Shown here: positions 46,122-53,479 of the stretch, piece by piece | Numbering within the stretch: the stretch's first letter is position 1 | How the letters are laid out: each line of letters begins with the position of its first letter | Assembly: GCF_003334855.1 (NCBI RefSeq) | Contig: NZ_QOWE01000015.1 | Span: forward strand, 124,001-188,000 | DNA: 64,000 bases | From: Larkinella punicea | GTDB taxonomy: Bacteria > Bacteroidota > Bacteroidia > Cytophagales > Spirosomataceae | Direction: 5' to 3' | Notes under the pieces: generated by a model | What the model saw: only the letters and a program-made list of their open reading frames with translations | The model's database searches: none | Told to the model about the DNA's origin: nothing | Translations under genes and position numbers: made by a program

Positions 46122-49100
46122 TTAAAAACTTACGTTAAGACCAGCGATGATGGTGCGGGCGGCCGGGTAGCCCAGGTAATCACCGCCCCGCGACAAACCG
46201 TCGCCCTGGCTGCTCGTTTCCGGATCGAAGCCCGGATATTTTGTGAAGGTGTACAGGTTTTGCCCCGTCACGTAAACCCGTAAGCCCTTGACGTGCAGGC
46301 GCTGGGTGAGGGCCGGTGCAAAATTGTAGCCCAGCGACACATTCCGGATACGCAGGAACGAGCCGTCTTCTACCCAGTAGCTGGACGGTTCTTTTTGCAA
46401 GCCTTTCGGATCGCGGTTGGCCCGCAGAATGTCGCCCGATCCCGGGTCACTTTCCGACCGCCAGCGATCAATCAACTTGGTCCGTCCGTTCCGGTCGCCG
46501 TGGTAAATACCGACCATCCGGTTGAAGAAACTAAACAGTTTGGCACCCTGCGAACCGGTCAACTGCACATTCAGGTCGAAGCGGTTATACGAAAAATCAT
46601 TGCTGAAACCGTACATAAACTTCGGCTGGTTGTTGCCCAGATAGGTTTTGTCGGCCGCACTGATCACGCCGTCTTTGTTGATGTCGACATAGCGCGGATC
46701 GCCGGGGTGGTCGTTCGCCAAATGGGGCGCGGCATCCAGTTCCGACTGGTTTTTGAAAACGCCGTCGTACTGGTAGCCGTAGAAGGTGGCAATCGGCTGG
46801 CCGATTGTCGTAATAAAGGTATTGTTGGCATTGGGCGCACCGGCATAAATCGGCAGTCGATCCGGCCCCAGCGCCAGCACTTTGTTTCTGTTGAAGGAAA
46901 TGTTGAAATCCGTCGACCATTTCAGTTTGCCGATCAGGTTTCGGGTTCGCACCAGGTATTCCATGCCTTTGTTTTCCACCTGCCCGATGTTCTGAAGCTG
47001 CGTGGCATAACCGGTCAGCGTCGGAACCGGCACGTTCAGCAGCAGATCCACCGACCGGCTGTTGTAGAAATCAGCTTCCACCTGAATCCGTCCGTTCAGT
47101 AATCCCAGATCAAAACCGAGGTTCCATTGCCGGGTTTTCTCCCAGCCCAGATCGGGGTTCGGGTAGTTGATCGGATTGACCGAGTTGACCAGGCTATTGT
47201 TCAGAATGTAATAATTGGAACTGGTGCGGGCAATGGCGTCGTAATTTCCGATGCGGTTATTGCCGACCAGCCCCCAGCTCGCCCGCAGTTTCAGGTCCGT
47301 AATTTGCCGGATGTCCTGCATGAACGGTTCGCTGCTCACCCGCCAGCCGACGGAAAGCGATGGAAACGTGCCCCATTTGTTGTTGGCCCCGAACTTGGAC
47401 GAACCATCGGTCCGGATACTGGCCGTCAGCAGGTATTTTTCATCGTACGCGTACGTAAACCGACCCAAATACGAAATCAGCGAGTTGCGAAATTCCGTGT
47501 TGGTTCCGCCCACGATTTGCCCGGCATTCAGGGTCCGGATCACGTCGTTCGGGAAATTCTGGGCCATCACCTGTGTGTATTCGCCGAAGGTTTTCTGGGC
47601 CGTATAACCGGCCAACAGACCAATGGCGTGCTTGTTGAACAGGGTTTTGTTGTAATTCAACGTATGCTCGATCAGCCAGTTGCGATCCAGCCAGGTTTCA
47701 TTCCGGGCGTCGGCGGTTTTGGGCGCGCGCGAACCGTCGGTGTCGACAAACGAAGGGCGGTAATACTTCAACCGCTTGTTTTCCAGCGATCCGTTCAAGC
47801 TAATCCGGTATCTCAAACCTTCGATGATTTCATACTGCCCGTAGACCGAGGCAATGAGTCCGTTTCTGGTCGTAAAATTGGTTATGTTTTCGGCAATCCC
47901 GACCGGGTTGGCAACGTCGCCCGCCCAGATTTCCGGATTCCGAACCTGCGAACCGTAGGTGCCATCGGCGTTTCTGAGCGGATAAATCGGGGGCAGATAA
48001 ACCGCATAGGCCAGCGGGCTGTCTTTTCCGTCATCGACGTTGTTGTTCTCCGAATAATACGCGCTGATGGTGGTGCCGATTTCCAGTTTTTTGCTGATGT
48101 TCGACGTAATGTTCGCGCGCAAATTGTACCGTTTGAAGTCGGTTTTGATCTGAATACCTTCCTGATTCGTATACCCTGCGGAAATGGCATACCGGGTTTT
48201 CTCAACGCCCCCGGTTACGGAAAGCTCGTGCCGCTGCGTTGGGGCAATCCGGAAGATTTGATCCTGCCAGTTGATGTCCGCAAACTGGCTCGGATCATTG
48301 AAACGTTCGGGAATGACGTAAAAACCGGAGTTGGTATATTTTTCGCGGACGGAATTGGGATCATTGATGGTATGCGGGGCATTGCCGGGCATCGGCGCCC
48401 GATCCAGCCAGGCCTGGTTGTGGCCATCTTTAAAAAACTCGATGTATTCGCGGGTGTTCATCACGTCCATTTTTCTGGCGACTTGCTGAATCCCGTAAAA
48501 AGCGTTGTAAGAGATGGTTGGAGCGCCGATGCTCCCTTTTTTCGTGGTAACAATAATAACGCCATTGGAGCCCCGCGACCCGTAAATGGCGGTAGAAGAG
48601 GCATCTTTCAACACCTGAATGCTTTCAATATCGGAGGGGTTCACCAGCGAAAACGCACTGCCTTCAATCGGATAACCGTCGATGACGTAGAGGGGCGTAT
48701 TCCCCGCCGTAATCGAACCCGTTCCCCGAACCCGAACCGACAGGCCTTCGCCACCCGGAGCGCCGTTGATCTGCTGCACCTGCACGCCCGCCATCTGGCC
48801 CACCAGCGCTTCGCCGTACGAAACCGCTGCCTTGTTTTTGAATTTGTCCGCCGAAATGGTGGCAATCGCGCCCGTTAGATCGGCCTTTTTCTGCGTGCCA
48901 TAGCCTACGACGACCACTTCGCTCAGCGTTTTGTCATCGGACTTCAGCGTGATCGTAAACGTGGTCTGGCTGTTGACCTCAACTTCCTGATTCACAAACC
49001 CAACGTAGGAAAACACCAGCACCGATTTGGTATCCGGCACCGAAAGGCGAAAAGCGCCCTCGGCATCGGTGGACGTTCCTTTGGTCGTGCCTTTCACCAC

Positions 49101-49589
49101 CACGCTCACCCCGGGAAGCGCCAGCCCGGCTTCATCCCGCACGGTTCCGCTGACGGTTTGCTCGACCGAACCCACAAAAGCCGTGTTTTCACTGGCTACC
49201 GGAAGGGAAGACTCAGGTTTGGAAGGCTCCGGAATCGGCGAAATAACAATCTGACGTCCAACGACTTCATAGCGAAGCCGGAGCGGTTTTACCACTTTAT
49301 CCAAAACCGCCCCCAGCGATTCGTTGGACACAATGAGGGTCGTTTTGCGGTCGAAGGGAATCTCCCGGGGCCGGAACGCAAACCGGATGTTGGTCTGGTT
49401 TTCGATTTCTTTCAGCACCTTGCGTAAGCCCTGATTTTCAAACCGAAAGCTTACCCGCTTATTCAATACTTCCTGGGCGGTGGCGTCGTAGGCCAGCGAA
49501 ACACCCGTACAAATCATGGCCAGAATGACCTGGGCCAGCGAGAGTTTCATGAGTAATAGCAGGGTTTGGATTGGTATTGGTTTTTTCAT
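46122..49589 (-). CDS. SusC/RagA family TonB-dependent receptor with STN signalling domain
   Basis: A 1155-aa outer-membrane transporter. After the signal peptide come an STN domain (about residues 50-120: FENQGLRKVLKEIENQTNIR), a carboxypeptidase-regulatory-like domain (about 145-220: TVRDEAGLALPGVSVVVKGT), the conserved SEVVVVGYGTQKKADLTGAI, the plug (YGSRGSNGVIIVTTKK) and a barrel of about 800 residues that ends in TIIAGLNVSF. The STN domain allows contact with FecR, encoded upstream, so import is coupled to gene induction. SusD follows at once. Confidence 0.97.
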   Translation of the reverse strand: MKKPIPIQTLLLLMKLSLAQVILAMICTGVSLAYDATAQEVLNKRVSFRFENQGLRKVLKEIENQTNIRFAFRPREIPFDRKTTLIVSNESLGAVLDKVVKPLRLRYEVVGRQIVISPIPEPSKPESSLPVASENTAFVGSVEQTVSGTVRDEAGLALPGVSVVVKGTTKGTSTDAEGAFRLSVPDTKSVLVFSYVGFVNQEVEVNSQTTFTITLKSDDKTLSEVVVVGYGTQKKADLTGAIATISADKFKNKAAVSYGEALVGQMAGVQVQQINGAPGGEGLSVRVRGTGSITAGNTPLYVIDGYPIEGSAFSLVNPSDIESIQVLKDASSTAIYGSRGSNGVIIVTTKKGSIGAPTISYNAFYGIQQVARKMDVMNTREYIEFFKDGHNQAWLDRAPMPGNAPHTINDPNSVREKYTNSGFYVIPERFNDPSQFADINWQDQIFRIAPTQRHELSVTGGVEKTRYAISAGYTNQEGIQIKTDFKRYNLRANITSNISKKLEIGTTISAYYSENNNVDDGKDSPLAYAVYLPPIYPLRNADGTYGSQVRNPEIWAGDVANPVGIAENITNFTTRNGLIASVYGQYEIIEGLRYRISLNGSLENKRLKYYRPSFVDTDGSRAPKTADARNETWLDRNWLIEHTLNYNKTLFNKHAIGLLAGYTAQKTFGEYTQVMAQNFPNDVIRTLNAGQIVGGTNTEFRNSLISYLGRFTYAYDEKYLLTASIRTDGSSKFGANNKWGTFPSLSVGWRVSSEPFMQDIRQITDLKLRASWGLVGNNRIGNYDAIARTSSNYYILNNSLVNSVNPINYPNPDLGWEKTRQWNLGFDLGLLNGRIQVEADFYNSRSVDLLLNVPVPTLTGYATQLQNIGQVENKGMEYLVRTRNLIGKLKWSTDFNISFNRNKVLALGPDRLPIYAGAPNANNTFITTIGQPIATFYGYQYDGVFKNQSELDAAPHLANDHPGDPRYVDINKDGVISAADKTYLGNNQPKFMYGFSNDFSYNRFDLNVQLTGSQGAKLFSFFNRMVGIYHGDRNGRTKLIDRWRSESDPGSGDILRANRDPKGLQKEPSSYWVEDGSFLRIRNVSLGYNFAPALTQRLHVKGLRVYVTGQNLYTFTKYPGFDPETSSQGDGLSRGGDYLGYPAARTIIAGLNVSF

Positions 49590-49681
49590 TAGCTTTAAAG
49601 GTTTTGTTAATTTTTAGGACAAAACAACCCTCTTCATCCTGAAAAGGACGACGGCAAAACCAGCGCATCGAGGGGAATCGG

Positions 49682-49716
49682 CATCAGTGGTGTTACGAGC
49701 ACCACTGATGTTTTTT
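49682..49716. other. Perfect hairpin with T-run on the opposite strand, between fecR-type gene and susC
   Basis: An 11-bp perfect stem (CATCAGTGGTG with CACCACTGATG) around a 7-base loop, followed on the + strand by TTTTTT. All genes here are on the - strand, where the hairpin is preceded by A's and has no T-run after it. It lies 92 bases before the susC start and 40 bases after the FecR stop. Confidence 0.7.
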
Positions 49717-49756
49717 GGGCAAAAAGCTTATCGGATTGGCATACCAGCAGGGTTTT

Positions 49757-50845
49757 TTACAGGGGTTTAGGACAGCCTTTGCTATAGATGACAATCTGTG
49801 CATTGAGCAGTTTATAGCGGGCGTCGAGCACTTTGCAAATGACATCCAGTTTCTGAAAAAGATCTTCATTGTCGATGCTCATCGTCAGCGTACAATGCTG
49901 CATCACTTCCTCATCGAAAATAATATCGATCCCGTAAGCCCGCTCAATGGCCGTAAAAACCCGGTCTACGGAAGCATCTTCGAACACAAACCGCTGCATT
50001 TCTTTTTTAGGAATCAGCGGAAGCGGTTTTTCCACTACCAGTTTGTTGAGCGTTGCAGCGTCGCGCTGAAAAACGACTTTCTGGTTGGGTGTCAACACCA
50101 TTCCTTTTGATTCAGGATCCTGAACGCGGCTCGGCTGGTTGGGGTAGACCGACACCCGACCGGTTTTGACATCCACCGTCACCGTCGGTGCATCGGCGGG
50201 AGCTTTGATCCGGAAACTGGTTCCCAACACCTTTGTTACCAACCCATTGGCATAAACGACGAACGGTTTTTTAGGATTCTTTTTCACATCAAAAAAGGCC
50301 TCCCCGGTCAGAAAAACTTCCCGCTGGGTTCCCGCCAGTTCTTTCCGGTAGCGGAGACGCCCGCCTTTTTGCAGGTCGACCCGGCTGCCATCCGCCAGTT
50401 GAATGTGCATGATCTGGCTGGCTTCATTGAGTGTTTCCACCCATTCATTCCCGGTCAGAGAACGTTCCATCGGCGAAAAACCGGCTTTGTGCAGTTGCTG
50501 CCAACCGAACCAGCCGACGCCCAGCATCAGCAAAACCGCTGCCGCCACTTTCCAGCTCCGGGAGCCTGTCAACCAACGTTCCACCGGCATCGGACGGGTA
50601 CTTTCGAGCGTGTTTTCGATCCGGTTCCAGATGGCGTCTACGTTTTTCGTGAGCGCGGGCTGGTGCTGAATGTCCCGCAAACCGCTCACCAGTTGCCGGG
50701 CCTCCGCTACCTGGTAATATCGCTCCGGATACTCCCGCAGGAACTCCGTCCAGAAGGCCTCTGTTTCGGGACCGGGCGAGCTGACCCACTCCTTGAAGTA
50801 GTCGTCAGCCGCCAGATCCTCCGTGCTGAATTGATAATAATTCAT
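49757..50845 (-). CDS. FecR family anti-sigma factor with DUF4974-type C-terminus
   Basis: A 362-aa inner-membrane regulator. A cytoplasmic N-terminal part of about 90 residues (AFWTEFLREYPERYYQVAEA) precedes one membrane helix (about 107-127, KVAAAVLLMLGVGWFGW), then the FecR domain (HIQLADGSRVDLQKGGRLRY, TGEAFFDVKKNPKKPFVV, VLGTSFRIKA) and an STN-like DUF4974 domain (VEKPLPLIPKKEMQRF onward). It keeps the ECF factor inactive until SusC signals. The ATG overlaps the sigma gene's stop as ATGA. Confidence 0.94.
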   Translation of the reverse strand: MNYYQFSTEDLAADDYFKEWVSSPGPETEAFWTEFLREYPERYYQVAEARQLVSGLRDIQHQPALTKNVDAIWNRIENTLESTRPMPVERWLTGSRSWKVAAAVLLMLGVGWFGWQQLHKAGFSPMERSLTGNEWVETLNEASQIMHIQLADGSRVDLQKGGRLRYRKELAGTQREVFLTGEAFFDVKKNPKKPFVVYANGLVTKVLGTSFRIKAPADAPTVTVDVKTGRVSVYPNQPSRVQDPESKGMVLTPNQKVVFQRDAATLNKLVVEKPLPLIPKKEMQRFVFEDASVDRVFTAIERAYGIDIIFDEEVMQHCTLTMSIDNEDLFQKLDVICKVLDARYKLLNAQIVIYSKGCPKPL

Positions 50846-51426
50846 GGTTGTATATGCGTTAAGAATCCTTCTAGCCCGACCCACAAAAGTCCCCAGGAAA
50901 AAATCCGGACGGCTTCCCGGAGGGTTTTCAACGCGGAGTAAATAAACCGGCAGGCCGACTGGTAGTTGACGCCCATGATGCGGGCGATTTCTTCGTTGCT
51001 GAAGTGCTGGTAAAACCGAAGATTCAGGGCTTCCTGCTGGCGGGGTGTCAGCAGCTCGTAGCTTTTGCGAAGCTGCCGGTGTACCTGTTCCTGCTGTTCG
51101 TGCTCGATGAGGGTATTTTCAATGATAAAATCGTCCGCCGTATGAACGGTGTCAATGTCCGAAGCCTGAAAAAACGGATCGCGGTGGCGGGTTTTGTTAA
51201 TCTTGTTGCGCAGCGATCGAAACAGATAGAACCGGATCGAATCCGTGTCGCTCAGGTTAGCCCGGCTTTGCCACAGTTCGATGAACAGGTCGTGGATGCT
51301 GTCTTCGATGAGCGGCACATCGTTGGTTACTTTATAGCCATAATTGAGCAAATCGCGCGCATACAACCGGTAAATCTGTTGAAAAGCCGCTTCATCCCCC
51401 TGGCGGAAGGCATACCACAAATCCAT
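50842..51426 (-). CDS. RNA polymerase ECF sigma factor
   Basis: A 194-aa sigma-70 factor of the extracytoplasmic type. Region 2 reads FRQGDEAAFQQIYRLYARDL to DSIHDLFIELWQSRANL, and region 4 reads LTPRQQEALNLRFYQHFSNE with the helix-turn-helix EIARIMGVNYQSACRFIYSA. The C-terminus has a hydrophobic extension of about 20 residues. The ATG at codon 8 of the longest frame is chosen, since the earlier codon is GTG and the family begins near this point. Overlap with the anti-sigma gene is four bases. It likely drives the SusC operon. Confidence 0.94.
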   Translation of the reverse strand: MDLWYAFRQGDEAAFQQIYRLYARDLLNYGYKVTNDVPLIEDSIHDLFIELWQSRANLSDTDSIRFYLFRSLRNKINKTRHRDPFFQASDIDTVHTADDFIIENTLIEHEQQEQVHRQLRKSYELLTPRQQEALNLRFYQHFSNEEIARIMGVNYQSACRFIYSALKTLREAVRIFSWGLLWVGLEGFLTHIQP

Positions 51427-51816
51427 AGGGGGATGATGAGTCGGCACAGTGGTAAAAAGTCGGGTTAGGAATAGTTGAACAATGGTAGGATTTATCTGCC
51501 CAAAACCATGTCCGTTTAATTACTAATGCCGAGTCGTATCAATTTTAATCCTTTTTTTTCTAAAAATAGTTGAAAATCTGGGCTGAGAGCTTAGAAATAC
51601 CGGTTTTAGCGGGTTCGAGAAATAACCGTTCATTGGTATTCTACCTTTGTTAAACGCCTTGTGAGCACAATTTCCCGGTTCGTATATTTATTACAGTTCA
51701 CTGAACTTTTTGAAGGCTCCTCTCCCTTATCATTTTGTAAGGGCGTCGAGATCAGCCGACCATTTTAGCGTGCATCTACGCCACATTCCCCGTTTGTTCA
51801 ACAAATCATCTTTCGT
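51427..51816. other. Divergent intergenic region, sigma factor and gap
   Basis: A gap of about 390 bases between divergent starts. It contains an A/T-rich stretch near 51540-51570, the -7 element at 51642-51649 that would serve the gap gene, and a small 6-bp hairpin (CCCTTA/TAAGGG) at 51724-51743. I see no open frame, tRNA or known riboswitch. The promoter of the sigma gene should also lie here, but I see no perfect TAnnTTTG on that strand. Confidence 0.5.
51642..51649 (+). promoter_or_regulatory. -7 promoter element upstream of gap
   Basis: TACCTTTG is a perfect TAnnTTTG. It lies 167 bases before the gap start, which would leave a long untranslated leader. Confidence 0.4.
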
Positions 51817-52818
51817 ATGGCAACTATTGCATTGTATGGATTCGGTCGCATTGGGCGGCAGTTTCTGCGTGTTGGTTTGAGCAATAATCTCTTTGTTCCC
51901 GTTTCGATTTCCGACATCCGTGATGAGCCCACCCTGGCGGCTCTGTTTGCGGTTGATACCAACTATGGCCGCTGGCCGGAGCCGGTTTCCGGCAGTGAAG
52001 GCCAGTTGACCATTGGCGACCGGACCATTCCGTATATCAATTCCGCCAAGGAAGTCCCCGACTGGAAGGCGCTGGGCGTCGATCTGGTAGTCGATTGTAC
52101 GGGCCGGGCCACCACCCGCGCCGGAGCACAGGTTCACCTGGACCGGGGCGCTAAATACGTACTCATCAGTGCGCCCAGCAAATCCCTGGCCGACTGCGAC
52201 GCGGTGTTGCTGAAAGGCATTAACCTCGACACGTTCGATCCCGAAAATCACCACATCATCAGCATGGGCAGTTGCACGACCAATGCGCTGGCGGCCGTGG
52301 TGAAAGTGATTCGGGAGAATTTTGGCATTCAATACGGTTTATTTTCGACGGTTCACTCGTATACCAACACCCAGTCGCTGACCGATCAGCCGATGAAAGA
52401 CCGGCGGGATTCGTGGGCTGCGGCCGAAAACATTATTCCGTCGTCTTCAGGAGCCGCCCGCGCCTTGCAATTTATCTGGAAAGACCTCAAAATCACCGGG
52501 AAAGCCTACCGCGTTCCGACGCGCACCGGCAGCATTGCCGAGTTGAATCTGATTACTGAAAAAGACTGCACCGTTCAGGAAGTCAACGACGCATTCCGCA
52601 AAGCTGCATCGGAAGGGCCCTTGAAAGGCGTACTGGATGTGCTGGAGCAGGAGTGGGCCTCGTCGCGGATTGTGGCCGACCCGCATTCGTCGATTATCGA
52701 TCTGCCGTTGACGGCCAAAGAAGGTAATCTGCTGTCGGTAGCTGCCTGGTACGATAACGAGTGGGGTTTCTCAAACCGTCTGGCCGAAGTGGCCGCCCAT
52801 CTGGCCGAACGGATTTAA
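51817..52818 (+). CDS. gap: Glyceraldehyde-3-phosphate dehydrogenase family protein, divergent
   Basis: A 333-aa protein with the GAPDH fold: NAD-binding GFGRIGRQF (residues 8-16), catalytic Cys153 in SMGSCTTNAL and the partner His in STVHSYTNTQSLTD, then PTRTGSIAELNL and WYDNEWGFSNRL near the C-terminus. It departs from the usual glycolytic sequence: SCTTNCL has lost the second Cys, and the stretch before it (TGRATTRAGAQVHLDRGAK) differs from the standard form. It may be a second paralogue, or close to erythrose-4-phosphate dehydrogenase. Single gene, followed after 60 bases by dps. Confidence 0.88.
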   Translation: MATIALYGFGRIGRQFLRVGLSNNLFVPVSISDIRDEPTLAALFAVDTNYGRWPEPVSGSEGQLTIGDRTIPYINSAKEVPDWKALGVDLVVDCTGRATTRAGAQVHLDRGAKYVLISAPSKSLADCDAVLLKGINLDTFDPENHHIISMGSCTTNALAAVVKVIRENFGIQYGLFSTVHSYTNTQSLTDQPMKDRRDSWAAAENIIPSSSGAARALQFIWKDLKITGKAYRVPTRTGSIAELNLITEKDCTVQEVNDAFRKAASEGPLKGVLDVLEQEWASSRIVADPHSSIIDLPLTAKEGNLLSVAAWYDNEWGFSNRLAEVAAHLAERI

Positions 52819-52878
52819 CAGCGTTTTCTCTAAATTGCCCTTCAAGCCACTCAGTTACCGTTTTAACACACACAAAAG

Positions 52879-53352
52879 ATGAAAACAAGTATTGGTATTT
52901 CAGCCGAAAACCGGGAGGTTGTCGCTCACCAACTGGCCAAATTGCTGGCCGATGAATTTGTATTGTACACAAAAACCCTCAATGCCCACTGGAATCTGGA
53001 AGGCATGGATTTCCATTCGGTTCACCTGTATTTTGAGGAGTTATACACGCAGTCCGCCGGCATTGTGGATGACGTCGCCGAACGGATTCGCCAATTGGGA
53101 CATTACGCGCCCGCCACGCTGAAAAGCTTTCTGGAACTGACGCATTTAACCGAGCACGATGCCGGTGGTAACGACAGCCGCAGCCTGATCAAAAAACTGC
53201 TGGCCGACCACGAAAGCATCATTGCGTTTATCCGGGGCAATATCGACGAGTTTGCCGATGCCCACAAAGATGCCGGAACGAGTGATTACATTACCGGTTT
53301 AATGGAAAAACACGAGAAAATTGCCTGGATGCTGCGGGCGCATATTAAATAA
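52879..53352 (+). CDS. dps: Dps family DNA-protecting ferritin-like protein
   Basis: A 157-aa four-helix protein of the Dps group, which forms dodecamers, oxidises and stores iron and shields DNA. The inter-subunit ferroxidase residues are visible in NAHWNLEGMDFHSVHLYFEE (His, His, Glu) and VDDVAERIRQLG (Asp, Glu). The helix ADEFVLYTKTLNAHWN is typical. Length is standard. A palindrome follows after seven bases, between it and the convergent adhesin gene. Confidence 0.95.
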   Translation: MKTSIGISAENREVVAHQLAKLLADEFVLYTKTLNAHWNLEGMDFHSVHLYFEELYTQSAGIVDDVAERIRQLGHYAPATLKSFLELTHLTEHDAGGNDSRSLIKKLLADHESIIAFIRGNIDEFADAHKDAGTSDYITGLMEKHEKIAWMLRAHIK

Positions 53353-53359
53353 AAGGGAT

Positions 53360-53448
53360 TTTTAAATGTAAAATGATGAATATTAAATGGAGAAGTGCCA
53401 GAACAGGAGGTACTTTTATATTTAGAATTCATCATTTTACATTTAAAA
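53360..53448. repeat. Long A/T-rich inverted repeat between dps and the T9SS protein gene
   Basis: The outer arms, 53360-53381 and 53427-53448, are perfect reverse complements over 22 bases, and imperfect pairing continues inwards for about 18 more. It shares the 18-base core AAATGTAAAATGATGAAT with the palindrome at 24076-24170. It lies in a convergent gap, with runs of T on both outer sides. Confidence 0.83.
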
Positions 53449-53479
53449 TTCAGATTCGTTCAAAACCGGAATCGCTTCA

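Noticed and set aside
47127-48878. A 583-aa open frame antisense to susC
   Set aside because: It lies wholly inside a clear SusC gene and shows low-complexity Arg/Val/Gly-rich protein with no domain.
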